A stretch of DNA of 64,000 bases from Sphaerisporangium melleum (GTDB lineage: Bacteria > Actinomycetota > Actinomycetes > Streptosporangiales > Streptosporangiaceae), in contig NZ_BMNT01000035.1 of NCBI RefSeq assembly GCF_014646695.1, positions 43,097-107,096 of the forward strand, written 5' to 3'. Below are positions 17,000-26,372 of the stretch, piece by piece. The notes beneath the pieces were generated by a model that was not told the origin of the DNA, did not search any database, and worked only from the letters and a program-made list of their open reading frames with translations. Both the position numbers and the translations under genes were made by a program. Every line of letters begins with the position of its first letter. Positions within the stretch are counted from its first letter, which is position 1.

Positions 17000-18019
17000 A
17001 TGAGCGGCGAGCTGAGACTCGGGTTGAACCTTGGGTACTGGCAGCGGAACGCCGACGACGCGACCGAGGTCGTGCAGACCGCAGAACGGCTCGGCTACGA
17101 CTCGGTGTGGACGGCCGAGGCGTACGGGTCGGACGCCTTCACCCCGCTGGCCTGGTACGGAGCCCGGACCAGCCGGATCAAGCTCGGCACCAGCGTGGTC
17201 CAGATGTCGGCGCGCTCGCCGGTCGCCACCGCGATGACCGCCATGACGCTCGACCACCTCACCGGCGGCAGGCTGCTGCTCGGCGTCGGCGCCTCCGGCC
17301 CGCAGGTGGTCGAGGGCTGGTACGGGCAGCCGTTCCCCAAGCCTCTCGCCCGCACCCGCGAGTACGTCGACATCATGCGCAAGGTGTGGCGCCGCGAGGA
17401 GCCGGTGACCAACGACGGCCCGCACTACCCGCTCCCCTACCCCGGTGGCGCCGGCCTGGGCAAGCCGCTCAAGCTGATCACCCACCCGCTGCGGCCGGAC
17501 ATCCCGGTCTACCTCGGCGCCGAGGGGCCGAAGAACGTCGCCCTGGCCGCCGAGATCACCGACGGCTGGCTGCCGCTGTTCGTGTTCCCCGAGAAGATCG
17601 AGAGCATGTACGGCCCCTCCCTGGCAGGAGCGCGCCCCGGCTTCGACATCGCGGCCATGGTGCTGGTGATGATCACCGACGACGTGCGGGCCGCGCTGGA
17701 CGGGGTGAAGATGATGCTCACCCTGTACATCGGCGGCATGGGCGCCAAGGCACGCAACTTCCACGCCGACATCGTCGCCCGCATGGGCTTCGCCGACGCC
17801 GCCCACAAGATCCAGGAGCTGTACCTGGCCGGACGCAAGGACGAGGCGTTCCACGCGATCCCCGACGAGCTGGCCGACGGCATCTCCCTCGTCGGCCCGG
17901 CCGGCCGCGTCCGCGAGCGCCTGGAACTCTGGCGCGACAGCCCGGTGACCACCCTCCTCGTCATGGGCCCCCGCGACGAACCCACCCTCCGCACCATCCG
18001 CGACCTCGTCCTCGGCTGA
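17000..18019 (+). CDS. LLM-class F420-dependent oxidoreductase
   Basis: 339 residues forming one luciferase-like TIM barrel. Starts MSGELRLGLNLGYW after a strong GGGAGG site. Motifs include GYDSVWTAEAYGSDAF, TSVVQMSARSPVATAM, TLDHLTGGRLLLGVGASGPQ and IPVYLGAEGPKNVALAAE, with a C-terminal GPAGRVRERLELW. It matches actinobacterial F420-dependent LLM enzymes that reduce or oxidise small organics; substrate unknown. It is preceded by the lutR gene with 59 bp between, and no operon partner is evident. Confidence 0.88.
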   Translation: MSGELRLGLNLGYWQRNADDATEVVQTAERLGYDSVWTAEAYGSDAFTPLAWYGARTSRIKLGTSVVQMSARSPVATAMTAMTLDHLTGGRLLLGVGASGPQVVEGWYGQPFPKPLARTREYVDIMRKVWRREEPVTNDGPHYPLPYPGGAGLGKPLKLITHPLRPDIPVYLGAEGPKNVALAAEITDGWLPLFVFPEKIESMYGPSLAGARPGFDIAAMVLVMITDDVRAALDGVKMMLTLYIGGMGAKARNFHADIVARMGFADAAHKIQELYLAGRKDEAFHAIPDELADGISLVGPAGRVRERLELWRDSPVTTLLVMGPRDEPTLRTIRDLVLG

Positions 18020-18052
18020 TCATCCGTAAGACACGAAGGAGGCGGCATCAGG

Positions 18053-19642
18053 TCAGGCAAGTCCTGAGACGCCGGCGATGATGCCCAGGGAGCGGAGTTC
18101 CTCGTCGAGGAGGCGGACGTGTTTGTTGTCCGCCCATGGCTGGAGGCGGGCACGCGCCTGCCGTACCGACTCCGCGAGCCGGCCAGAGCTGTGCCCGATG
18201 GTGATCTGAGCCGCACCCCGGATCTTGTCGACGGCCGTGGGGATCTCACGCTTCTGGGTCAGCGCCCTGGCGTAGTACAGGAGGGCCTCACCGCGAGCCA
18301 GTTTGCGGGTTATGGGTGCCGCCAGGGTCCTCTCGACCGCGTCGATGGCATCATCGGGGCGCCCCCAGGCCAGCATGCAGAAGGCAGTGTTTTTTCGTAC
18401 GCCGTTCGGGCTCCACCAGTAGAGATACGACGGGTCCGCCTCACTCCGGGGCTGGTCGATGAAATGGCGCGACTGCGCGAGCGCCTGTTCGCTCTCCCGG
18501 ACCCTGCCCGCTGTGGCCAGTGCTCGGGCGAGGTCCATCGCGTGCACCGATCTCAAGACCGTGCTCACGCTCTGCCGTGCCCAACCCTGTGCGGCGAAGA
18601 TGTGGTCGAGCGCTTCCCCTACAAGGCCTTGGTGAAGCGACATCCCGCTCAGGCACGTGTGCAGGTACGAGATCAGAGTCGGATCTGCGACCTCGTGAGC
18701 CGCCGTCAACGCCTCCTGGTAGCGCCGGTGTGCCCCGGCATAGTCCATCAGGTCGTGGTGCAGCCAGCCGGCGAGTTGGTTGAGTTCCGCGTAGGCGTAC
18801 GTGAGCCGGTCACGCAGGCCGGGCAGCAGAGTCTCGCGGCGAAGGAGATCGGCGACGAGGCGGCGCTGGCCGTTGACGATGGGAAGCACGGTCTCGGGTC
18901 CGAAGTCGTCGTCCAGGCGACGGCACCGGGCGGTGAGCTTCTCGATCACCTCCACAGTTCCGGAGTCCACCCGCGTGGAGGATCGGACCGCCGCCGCCAG
19001 CCGGTCCTTCTCCGGCGCGGACAGATGCCGCAGCAGGATCACAGCAGGAGCCCCGCCGAGCGCCAGGGCCAGCTCGAACAGCAGATCGCGGCGCTTCACA
19101 TCGGCCTCCTCGGCTCGGAGAGCACGCAGCAACGAGGCGCAGTCCTGCACTGTGGGAGCCGGGACCATGTCACGTGCCGCTTCCACGCCCATGGTGACAT
19201 GCTGAGAAACCGGGCTCGGGGCGCGAGAAGGCTGCTGTGCAGGAAGATGCCGGTGATCCGTACGGTCGATGAGCTGCCGGTCGCGCAGGCTGTAGGAGGC
19301 GTACACCTCGTCGGTGACCAGACGCCGGGCGGCGGTCTGGTAGACCTGCGCGAACAGCGCCACCGTACGCGCGGTGGGCCGCATGCCGCGCCGGGGCCAG
19401 TGCTCGTAGTCGTACAGCCGCGACTCGCGGAGCGCGGCGGTCCCGGCCGGGTCGAGGTCGTTGTACAGCGCCACGGCCTCGGCGGCGGTGCGCCCGTAGG
19501 TGTAGCGGTACACCCGGAGCGGGCTCACCTCGTGGTAGACCGCGAACACGTCCGCGATCTGCTCGAAGCCGTAGCCCATCGCGCGCAGAGCCTCACTGCG
19601 CCGCCGGCATTCGAGCAGGACCTGAATCGCCTCTCCCGACAT
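18053..19642 (-). CDS. Large regulatory protein with N-terminal HTH-like region and TPR-type helical repeats
   Basis: 529 residues. The first ~90 residues (ALRAMGYGFEQIADVFAVYH) resemble the atypical HTH of large actinobacterial regulators. From about 230 on there are helical repeats of TPR character (LNQLAGWLHHDLMDYAGAHRR, HTCLSGMSLHQGLVGEALDH, ALATAGRVRESEQALAQSR). Such proteins are multi-copy in Streptosporangiaceae and are usually called XRE-family or tetratricopeptide regulators; targets are unknown. ATG at 19642 follows GGGAGG at good spacing. It is convergent with the LLM gene, 33 bp apart. Confidence 0.7.
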   Translation of the reverse strand: MSGEAIQVLLECRRRSEALRAMGYGFEQIADVFAVYHEVSPLRVYRYTYGRTAAEAVALYNDLDPAGTAALRESRLYDYEHWPRRGMRPTARTVALFAQVYQTAARRLVTDEVYASYSLRDRQLIDRTDHRHLPAQQPSRAPSPVSQHVTMGVEAARDMVPAPTVQDCASLLRALRAEEADVKRRDLLFELALALGGAPAVILLRHLSAPEKDRLAAAVRSSTRVDSGTVEVIEKLTARCRRLDDDFGPETVLPIVNGQRRLVADLLRRETLLPGLRDRLTYAYAELNQLAGWLHHDLMDYAGAHRRYQEALTAAHEVADPTLISYLHTCLSGMSLHQGLVGEALDHIFAAQGWARQSVSTVLRSVHAMDLARALATAGRVRESEQALAQSRHFIDQPRSEADPSYLYWWSPNGVRKNTAFCMLAWGRPDDAIDAVERTLAAPITRKLARGEALLYYARALTQKREIPTAVDKIRGAAQITIGHSSGRLAESVRQARARLQPWADNKHVRLLDEELRSLGIIAGVSGLA

Positions 19643-19997
19643 GGCCCAACGCCTCCCACATTCGCCTTGGTACAGAATCGTTAAACAGAGAGTATCTCCT
19701 CAATCACTCTTGGTTAGCGAAACGATGATGCTCGCCGTTGTCCGCCAGGCAGGACGACCACGGCGAGCAGGCCGCGTTCGAGCAGCTCACTGGTCGGCGT
19801 CGCACGGTTCGACAGCGGCGGCCGGCACGACTCCTACGAGGAGAACGAGCGCGGGCTTGGCGATCGTGACGACGCTCGCCACCCGCGTCGGTACCAGGGC
19901 ACTCCCGTCGGCGGCCACCGAGTATGGGCCTACCTCAGCGCCCCGGCCCCACGCGCGTCCCCATGACCACCGACCTGGCCGTGACTCCCTGACGCCT
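19643..19997. other. 355-bp gap between the TPR regulator and the DUF6461 gene
   Basis: This gap holds the promoter region of the TPR regulator at its left edge. Farther right, one plus-strand frame ends in an acidic/aromatic stretch (about 19808-19965, HDSYEENERG...) that reads like a broken gene end. I cannot identify it, and frame changes would be needed. No RNA gene seen. Confidence 0.3.
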
Positions 19998-20624
19998 TCA
20001 CCGAGAGCCGACGACACCGCTCAGCAGCGGTCCGTTCAAGACGCTCTGAGACAGCACGACGCCCGTCAGTCGGGCGGCGAGCATGAGCGCTCCGTCCACT
20101 GCCGGGCGATCGATGTTCGACTCCTCGTTCTCGTCACTCTCATCGTGCAGGAGGTGATTTCCAGGGACGTGCGTGGGATCGAAGCCGACTTCCCTCATCG
20201 CGTCCAAGAGACGGTCCGGATCGCTGCCGTCCCGCCATCCAGGTTTCCGTGGATCGAAGGAGGTCAGCACCTCGCCATCAACGGCATAAGCGAACAGGTC
20301 GTTCGCGTGGTCGTGCCGAAGCACGATTACGAGTTCTGTTTGTGCCGATAGCGCTCGCAATACATCGACCTGCATTGCTTCGCTGCCGTTCCGTTCGATG
20401 ATCGCGGCCCAACCGTCAAGGCGGCCAGCGAGAACCGTGTGAGGGAACAACCCCTCGTCCGTTAGTTCTCGGTAGCTCAGCGGCCGGATGCTTTCTTCGT
20501 GGGCGCCGAACCGCCGCAGCGCCTCCGCTTCTTCGATACCTCGCACAAAGGTAAGACACCATACGTCGCCCAGCTCCCATCCATGGGCAAGCCAGTTCAC
20601 GTCGGCGTACGTGATTTCCACCAA
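19998..20624 (-). CDS. DUF6461-family protein
   Basis: 208 residues of the actinobacterial DUF6461 type (LAHGWELGDVWCLTFVRGIE, EALRRFGAHEE, HANDLFAYAVDGEVLTSFDP). These are small cytoplasmic proteins without known function, often in paralogous sets. The gene is less GC-biased than its neighbours. It follows the response regulator by 32 bp on the same strand and could be the last gene of that operon. The family name is from memory. Confidence 0.65.
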   Translation of the reverse strand: MVEITYADVNWLAHGWELGDVWCLTFVRGIEEAEALRRFGAHEESIRPLSYRELTDEGLFPHTVLAGRLDGWAAIIERNGSEAMQVDVLRALSAQTELVIVLRHDHANDLFAYAVDGEVLTSFDPRKPGWRDGSDPDRLLDAMREVGFDPTHVPGNHLLHDESDENEESNIDRPAVDGALMLAARLTGVVLSQSVLNGPLLSGVVGSR

Positions 20625-20656
20625 TACTCCTGGTCCATCTCGATCTCGGCGGGGTG

Positions 20657-21325
20657 CTATGAGGCGTCGTGGACGAGCAGGGCTAGTTGGACGCGGTTGT
20701 CCAGGTCGGTTTTGGTGAGGATGCGGGAGATGTAGCCCTTTACCGTGCCGATGCTCATGTGCAGCTCGCGGGCGATGACGGCGTTGGGCTTGCCCTGGCC
20801 TACAGCGAGCGCCACCTCACGTTCGCGGTCGCTGAGTGCCGAGAGCACCCGCCGGGCGTCGGCACGCCGCTGGTCGTTCTCTTCGGGCAGCAGGTGGGCG
20901 ATCAGCCGCCGGGTGACGCTCGGCGACAGGATGGGCTCGCCGACGGCGACGCGCCGGATCGCCTCGACGATCGCCTCGGGCGGTGTGTCCTTCAGCAGGA
21001 ATCCGCCGGCTCCCGCGCGCAGTGCCCGGAACACGTGCTCGTCGGCGTCGAAGGTGGTCAGGATGATGACCTCGGGCGCGTGCTGGCGGGCGCGCAATCT
21101 GCGGGTCGCGTCGATGCCGTCGATGCCGGGCATCCGGATGTCCATCAGGACCACGTCGGGGGCGTGTTCGGCTACCGCGGCCTGGACCTGTGCGCCGTCG
21201 GCCACCGCGCCCACCACCTGGAGGGCGGGCGCGCCCTTGAGCATGAGCGTCAGCCCGGCGCGGACGAGCGCGTCGTCGTCGACGATGAGCACCCGGATCG
21301 CGGGTTCGCCGACCGGCTCACTCAT
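20657..21325 (-). CDS. NarL/LuxR-type response regulator
   Basis: 222 residues. Receiver domain with IRVLIVDDDALVRAG, phosphoacceptor Asp62 in VLMDIRMPG and the conserved Thr/Lys (ILTTFD, FLLKDTPP). The C-terminal LuxR HTH is LSDREREVALAVGQGKPN and LHMSIGTVKGYISRIL. It is the partner of the kinase just upstream (ATGA overlap), forming a two-component system. Start ATG 21325. Confidence 0.94.
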   Translation of the reverse strand: MSEPVGEPAIRVLIVDDDALVRAGLTLMLKGAPALQVVGAVADGAQVQAAVAEHAPDVVLMDIRMPGIDGIDATRRLRARQHAPEVIILTTFDADEHVFRALRAGAGGFLLKDTPPEAIVEAIRRVAVGEPILSPSVTRRLIAHLLPEENDQRRADARRVLSALSDREREVALAVGQGKPNAVIARELHMSIGTVKGYISRILTKTDLDNRVQLALLVHDAS

Positions 21326-22586
21326 GGGGCCATGGTAGTCGTGCCGCCAGCCGGAACCCGCCGTCGTTGGTGGGTCCTCGCTCCAGGTGCCCGCCCGCCA
21401 GCGAGACCCGTTCCTCCAGTCCGGCGAGGCCGGCTCCGGCCCCGGTGGTGGCCAGCTCCGCCGCCTCCCGCCCGGCGGGCAGCGGGTTGCGCACCTCGAC
21501 CGTCAGCTCGCCACCGGCCGCGCCGGAGACCGTGACGGTGACGGGCCGGCCGGGCGCATGCTTGCGCGCGTTGGTCAGCCCTTCCTGGACGACGCGGTAC
21601 GCGGTGCGCCGGGTGGTCTCCGGCAGGCCGGCGAAGCGTACGCCGTGCTCGTGCAGCTCGATGCGCATCCCGGCCCGCCGGGACTCCTTGACCAGCGGTG
21701 CGAGCCCGGTCAGCGGGAGTTCGGCCGATGGGCTCTCGCGCAGCACGGAGATGACCGCGCGCAGCTCCTGCAGTGCCTGGTGGGCGCTGGTGCGGATCAC
21801 TCCGGCCGCTTCGGCGACCTCGTCCGGCCGGGCGGCGGCGTTGAAGTGCAGCGCACCGGCGTGTACCGCCAGCAGGGACAGCCGGTGGGCGAGCACGTCG
21901 TGCATCTCGCGGGCGATGTCGAGGCGTTCGGCGCGGCGGGCCTCCTCCGCGCGGACCCGCTGGTCGGCTTCGGCGCGGCGGGCCCGTTCCGCCAGGGACG
22001 CCAGCAGCTCCCGGCGGGTCCTGGCGACGATGCCCCAGCCGACGATGGCTCCGCCGAACAGCACGCCCACCAGTGCCCACACCGGGTACGGCGCGAGCCC
22101 GGGCGGCCGCCAGGCGAATCTGACCAGCGTGGCCGCCACCCAGGCCACTCCCACCGCGGCGGCCACGGGCGGCCGGCGGTACAGCGCCGCGATGAGCGTG
22201 GCGATCCCCGCGGCCACCGACGCGGCCGCGGCCGGGACGGACAGCGCGATGACGGCCAGCGACGCGGCCACCGGCCACCGCCGGCACAGCCATATCCCCG
22301 CGCAGGCCAGGGCTCCGCCGACGATGTCGGCCCACAGGTACCAGCCGGGCGTCGCGGGGGTCAGGTCTCCCCAGACCACCGCGACGGCCCCCGCCGCGGC
22401 GAGCACGATGCCGCCGGCGCCGGCCAGCCGGTCACGCCGTGACCGTCCCGGACCCGGTCGGCCACTCGCCCCCGAGCCTCGGTGGCTTCCGGTGCCACCG
22501 GCTTCGTCGTCCCGTCCTGGGCCGTCGCCGTCCGCGGCTGCTGCGTACGTCCGGTGGTCGCCGTTGCGGTCCTGGGCTGCGAACAC
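21322..22586 (-). CDS. Membrane sensor histidine kinase (HisKA_3/HATPase, NarX/DesK type)
   Basis: About 421 residues from GTG 22586. Four or five membrane spans (VLAAAGAVAVVWG, ALACAGIWLCRRW, AVIALSVPAAAASV, VWALVGVLFGGAIVGWG) are followed by a coiled linker rich in Arg/Ala/Glu. Then come the phosphoacceptor His in REMHDVLAHRLSLLAVHAG and the HATPase motifs NARKHAPG and GAGLAGLEERVSLAGG. The start is uncertain: a TTG at 22658 adds 24 Arg/Gly-rich residues. It has no extracellular sensor domain, so it probably senses through the membrane helices. Coupled to its regulator by ATGA. Confidence 0.88.
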
Positions 22587-22748
22587 GATTCGCAGCGTAT
22601 CGGCCGGTCTCCCGCTCGGTAAGCGACCAAGGTCGTCATCGCCGCCTCGCCGTGGCAACCAAAGTCACCATCCAGGAGCGACCGAAGACGCTACGGACCG
22701 GACCGGCGGCGGCAGCGCGGCGCGTCCGCCGCGGGAGACCGTGGGCGC

Positions 22749-23732
22749 ATGGTCACCTCACGTGCACGCGGCCGGTGGGCCGCGCTCCTGCTGGCCGGGC
22801 TCACCCCGGTCGTCGCCGAGCTCTCCCTCGGCAATCCGCCGCTCCGCCAGGCGTGGCTGCTGGTGCTGTGGGTGCCGATCTACGGCGCCGGCACCGTACT
22901 GATCCGTGAGCTGGTCCGCCGTACCGGCGGGGGCTGGCCTGCCGTCCTGCTGCTCGGCGCGGCGTACGGGATCGTGGAGGAAGGGCTGGCGTTGCAGGCG
23001 CTGACCAGTCCGACGATCTACGGCGTGGCCGGCTGGGCGCCCAGGATCTTCGGCCTGAACAGCGCCTACACCGAGCTGAACATCCCCTACCACGCGGTGT
23101 TCAGCGTGGCACTGCCGATCCTGCTGGTGGATCTCATCGTCCCGGGTCTTCGCGATCGGCCCTATCTGCGGCGGACCGGGCTGGTGGTGGCGGGGGTGGT
23201 GTTCGTGCTTGGCGCCCTGCTGCTGCGGTCGACGACGGCCTTGATCGACCCCGGCTACCAGGCGCCGCCGATGGCGCTGGCGGCGTTCGTGCTGGTCATC
23301 GCGGTGCTGGTGGTGCTCGCGCTGTGGTTCGTCCCTCGCTCACCGGGCCTGCCGGCCACCGCGCCGGGAACGGTTCCGGCGCCGCCGGTCGTCGCGTGCC
23401 TGGCGGGGGTGGCGGCGTTCGGCTATCTCGCGCTGCTGTTCCCCTTCGGCGGCGCCCGCCACCCGGCCTTCACCGAGGGCGGCTGGGTGGTGGTCCCGAT
23501 GGTGGCGGCGGCCCTGCCGGCGGTGGCGGCGGGGGTGCTGGTGCACCGGTGGACGTCGCGGGGTGCGTGGCGTGACCGGCACGGCCTGGCGCTGGCCGGT
23601 GGGGCGCTCGTGGCGCACACCGCGTTCGGGGTGATCGCCAACGGTGAGAACGCCACCGACCGGGTGTCGCTGGCCGCCCTCGGAGTCGTCATGATCGGTC
23701 TGCTGGCCCTGCTCGCGCGGCGCACCCGGTGA
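22749..23732 (+). CDS. Multi-pass membrane protein of unknown function
   Basis: 327 residues, about eight or nine membrane segments. A GIVEEGLALQALTSPTIYG segment near residue 75 is faintly like the EE motif of CPBP proteases, but the His motifs are missing, so I do not call it one. A conserved-looking LNSAYTELNIPYHAVFSVALP loop follows (given in part). It is divergent from the histidine kinase (163 bp), so it may be a target of that system. Start ATG 22749. Confidence 0.65.
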   Translation: MVTSRARGRWAALLLAGLTPVVAELSLGNPPLRQAWLLVLWVPIYGAGTVLIRELVRRTGGGWPAVLLLGAAYGIVEEGLALQALTSPTIYGVAGWAPRIFGLNSAYTELNIPYHAVFSVALPILLVDLIVPGLRDRPYLRRTGLVVAGVVFVLGALLLRSTTALIDPGYQAPPMALAAFVLVIAVLVVLALWFVPRSPGLPATAPGTVPAPPVVACLAGVAAFGYLALLFPFGGARHPAFTEGGWVVVPMVAAALPAVAAGVLVHRWTSRGAWRDRHGLALAGGALVAHTAFGVIANGENATDRVSLAALGVVMIGLLALLARRTR

Positions 23733-23746
23733 CCGATGACGACCGC

Positions 23747-25255
23747 TCAGTGCCGTACGGCGCCGAGGTACGCGCCGACGCTTTCCTTCTCCTCCGGGCC
23801 GGCGACCAGACCGATGTAGCCGTCCGGGCGGACCAGGATCAGGGCGTCGGTGCCATAGGCGTCGGCCACGTGCCCGCCGTCGTCGAGCAGGCCGCCGGGC
23901 CCGACGAGGTAGGTCTTGACGATGCGGGCACCGGTTTCCACCTCGCCGAGCACGGGGGCGCAGTGTGCACCGAGACCGAGCAGGGTGAAGTGCGGGCCGC
24001 GGAAGAGGTCGAAGAGGCGGACCGGCGTGCCGGTGGCGTCGCGCAGCGGCGCGTCCGGTGCCCGGTCGCCGGCGCGCGGCCCGGTGGGCCGGCTCGTGGT
24101 CTGGCGGGAGAGCCGGCTCCATGGGTATCGGAGCGTGAGCTGGGAGAGTTCGGGCGTGGCCACGGCGTCCACGCCACCGCCTCTCTCCTTGATCGCGTCG
24201 AGGACGGCGTCGAGCCGTTCGGAGGTGATGTCGAGCAGCCGGCTCGCGATGGGCAGCCGTTCCTCTTCGTAGGTGTCGAGCAGGCCCGGCGTGGCATGGC
24301 CGTCGAGGACGAGGCCGAGCTTCCAGCCGAGGTTGTAGGCGTCCTGGATGCCGGTGTTCATGCCGAGGCCACCCGCGATCGGATGCACGTGCGCGGCGTC
24401 TCCGGCGAGGAACACCCGGCCGACGCGGAGCCGGTCGACCATGCGGACGTTGACCCGGTAGGTGGACCGCCACCCGAGATCGTGCAGTCGTACGCCGGGG
24501 ACGCCGGCGATCCGGTCGAAGGTCCGCTGGAACCCTTCCAGCGTCGGCTCGAGCGGCGAACCGTCCTGGTCGAGTTCGGGTGATGCCTGCACCTGGAAGG
24601 CGTCGGTGCCGGGGAGCGGGCACAGCATGATCGCGCCTTCGCCGGTGAACCACTGGTGCCAGGCGTCGCGGCCGAGCCCGTCGACCTCGACGTCGCCGAC
24701 GGCCATGAGCTGGACGTCCGGCGTGTGGCCGCGCAGGCTCAGGCCGAGTGCCTTGCGGACGGTGCTGCGGCCACCGTCGCAGCCGACCAGATATCGCGCC
24801 TGAATCCGGGCTTCGCCGACCGTGGCGGTCACGCCGTCGGCGTGCTGCTCGAAGGCGCGCAGTTCGGCGCCCGCCTCGACGGCGACTCCGAAGCCGGCCA
24901 GCCGTTCGCGCAGGATCCGCTCCACCCGCCACTGGGGGATCATCAGGCCGACGGGGTAGGGGATGTCGGGCGTGGGCACCTGTCCGGCGACGGGATCGAC
25001 CTCGGCGACCACCTCGGCGCCCTGGTACTTGCGATGCGGCATGTGGGTGACCCCGGAGGCCAGGATCGGGTCGATCACCCCGAAGTCGTCGAAGACCTCC
25101 AGGCTGCGCGGGGTCAGCCCTTTGCCGCGGGAACCGGTCGGAAAGTCGTGGGCCCGATCGACGATGCGCACCGCGGCGCCGCGCCGGGCGAGATCACACG
25201 CGAGGGTCAGGCCGGTCGGGCCGGCGCCGACCACGAGGACGTCCGTTCGAGTCAT
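23747..25255 (-). CDS. FAD-dependent aromatic monooxygenase (PHBH/RdmE-like)
   Basis: 502 residues. FAD/NADPH-binding motifs are the N-terminal VLVVGAGPTGLTLACDLARR, the DG motif VGCDGGRSTVRKALG and GDAAHVHPIAGGLGMN with QDAYNLGWKL. The C-terminal thioredoxin-like domain (from about 400, DAPLRDATGTPVRLFDLF) is typical of phenol or polyketide hydroxylases. It hydroxylates an aromatic substrate; which one is unknown. It is divergent from a TetR gene by 62 bp, the usual layout for an inducible degradation or resistance enzyme. Confidence 0.9.
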   Translation of the reverse strand: MTRTDVLVVGAGPTGLTLACDLARRGAAVRIVDRAHDFPTGSRGKGLTPRSLEVFDDFGVIDPILASGVTHMPHRKYQGAEVVAEVDPVAGQVPTPDIPYPVGLMIPQWRVERILRERLAGFGVAVEAGAELRAFEQHADGVTATVGEARIQARYLVGCDGGRSTVRKALGLSLRGHTPDVQLMAVGDVEVDGLGRDAWHQWFTGEGAIMLCPLPGTDAFQVQASPELDQDGSPLEPTLEGFQRTFDRIAGVPGVRLHDLGWRSTYRVNVRMVDRLRVGRVFLAGDAAHVHPIAGGLGMNTGIQDAYNLGWKLGLVLDGHATPGLLDTYEEERLPIASRLLDITSERLDAVLDAIKERGGGVDAVATPELSQLTLRYPWSRLSRQTTSRPTGPRAGDRAPDAPLRDATGTPVRLFDLFRGPHFTLLGLGAHCAPVLGEVETGARIVKTYLVGPGGLLDDGGHVADAYGTDALILVRPDGYIGLVAGPEEKESVGAYLGAVRH

Positions 25256-25317
25256 GCGGCCATGAAAGCGTTACTCGGTCAAAAATGCAACTCGGTTACA
25301 AACGGTACACTGGACAG
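25256..25317. promoter_or_regulatory. Divergent promoter region of the monooxygenase and tetR genes
   Basis: 62 bp, much AT-richer than its surroundings. It holds a direct repeat ACTCGGT at 25273-25279 and 25290-25296, a plus-strand -10-like TACACT (25306-25311) 6 nt before the tetR GTG, and a minus-strand TTGTAA (25303-25298). Two ACTCGGT copies 17 bp apart could be the TetR site. Exact promoters are not certain. Confidence 0.45.
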
Positions 25318-25911
25318 GTGATCGAGCCGACGGGACTGCGGGCACGCAAGAAGGCGCGGACCCATGACGCCATCGCCGACGCGGCGATCTCGCTGTTCCT
25401 GGCGCACGGCTTCGACCGGGTCTCGATCAACGACATCGCCGCGGCGGCCGAGGTCTCCAAGCCGACCCTCTTCCGGTACTTCCCGACGAAGGAGGACCTG
25501 GTGCTGCACCGCTTCGCCGACCACAACGGCGAGGCCGCGCGCGTCGTACGCGACCGCGAGCCGGGCGTCCCGCCGGTCACGGCGCTGCATCGGCACTTCC
25601 GGGCCGGTCTCGATCGGCACGAGCCCGTCACCGGCCTGAACGATCACCCCCAGGTGGTGGCGTTCCATCGCCTGGTGTTCACCACACCGAGCCTGGCGGG
25701 ACGGCTCACGCAGTACATGCTCGAGGACGAGGACGCGCTGGCCGGCACCCTCGGCACCGGCATCGAAGCGCGGTTGCGCGCCGCCCAGGTGCTCGCGGTC
25801 CAGCGGGTGCTCGCCCGCACGAACTGGCAGAAGATCGCCGACGGGCGAAGCGCCCTCGACGTCCACCCCGAGGCCGTCGCCGACGCCGACCAGGCGTTCG
25901 CCCAACTGTGA
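25318..25911 (+). CDS. TetR family regulator
   Basis: 197 residues. N-terminal HTH: THDAIADAAISLFLAHGFD, INDIAAAAEVSKPTLFRYFP, TKEDLVLHRF. The C-terminal domain is a variable ligand-binding domain. I chose GTG 25318 (VIEPTGLRARKK), just after a TACACT -10, so the transcript is probably leaderless; an in-frame ATG-type start at 25285 would lie inside the promoter. It likely represses the divergent monooxygenase. Confidence 0.88.
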   Translation: MIEPTGLRARKKARTHDAIADAAISLFLAHGFDRVSINDIAAAAEVSKPTLFRYFPTKEDLVLHRFADHNGEAARVVRDREPGVPPVTALHRHFRAGLDRHEPVTGLNDHPQVVAFHRLVFTTPSLAGRLTQYMLEDEDALAGTLGTGIEARLRAAQVLAVQRVLARTNWQKIADGRSALDVHPEAVADADQAFAQL

Positions 25912-26052
25912 TAACACTCCACGTTCGCCACCGGCCGGAGATCCCTCCCGCTCGCGAGGACACCCCGAGCAGCCAGTACCTGGAGAGAGTCTGCGGAAAT
26001 CCGGCTGCTCGCCCATGCGCCGGACGACAGGTGGCCGCAGAGGGGCACGGGT

Positions 26053-26106
26053 GAGCACCGGGAGGGAGAGCGCCCAGCCCCGGATACGCTCTCTCCCCCG
26101 GTGCTC
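26053..26106. terminator. Strong 20-bp stem-loop after tetR
   Basis: 26053-26072 pairs with 26087-26106 at 18 of 20 positions around a 14-nt loop. No U-tract. It should end the tetR transcript and insulate the ATP-grasp gene. Confidence 0.65.
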
Positions 26107-26243
26107 GCGGGCACGGCGGCCATTCTCCAGAGCGCGCCCCGCTCTACGCCGTACCCGGGTCTCGCACGCACGGTGCCCCGCGCGATCGGCCGCCGCCGCG
26201 GGAGGGGCCACGCCGGCGTCCACTGGTTCCACGGTAAACCGCT

Positions 26244-26272
26244 TTGCCAGGCTTTTCAACTATCCCTACTAG
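26244..26272 (+). promoter_or_regulatory. Promoter candidate for the ATP-grasp gene
   Basis: TTGCCA (26244-26249) and TACTAG (26267-26272) are separated by 17 nt in a locally AT-rich stretch, about 100 nt before the start codon. The -10 lacks the final T. Confidence 0.4.
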
Positions 26273-26372
26273 CTTTGTAGCAATTCTCGGCGACAAGCAT
26301 CGGGCAAGTTGTCCGAGGCATCGTGGAAGCGTCCAGAAAGCCGGCGTCGACACGGGTGGAGAGCGGTAGCTG

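Larger units (their letters stand above)
25912..26372. other. 461-bp gap before the ATP-grasp gene
   Basis: It contains a strong hairpin (26053-26106) and a promoter (26244-26272), listed separately. I searched both strands by eye for a short precursor peptide with a Shine-Dalgarno that could serve the ATP-grasp ligase and found none convincing. Confidence 0.5.

Noticed and set aside
19787..20017. 76-residue minus-strand frame with a signal-like end
   Set aside because: No ribosome site, overlaps the end of the DUF6461 gene, and its hydrophobic stretch is short; not supported as a gene.
22749..23732. CPBP protease
   Set aside because: An EEG segment is present but the two His-bearing motifs are not, so it is listed as an unknown membrane protein.
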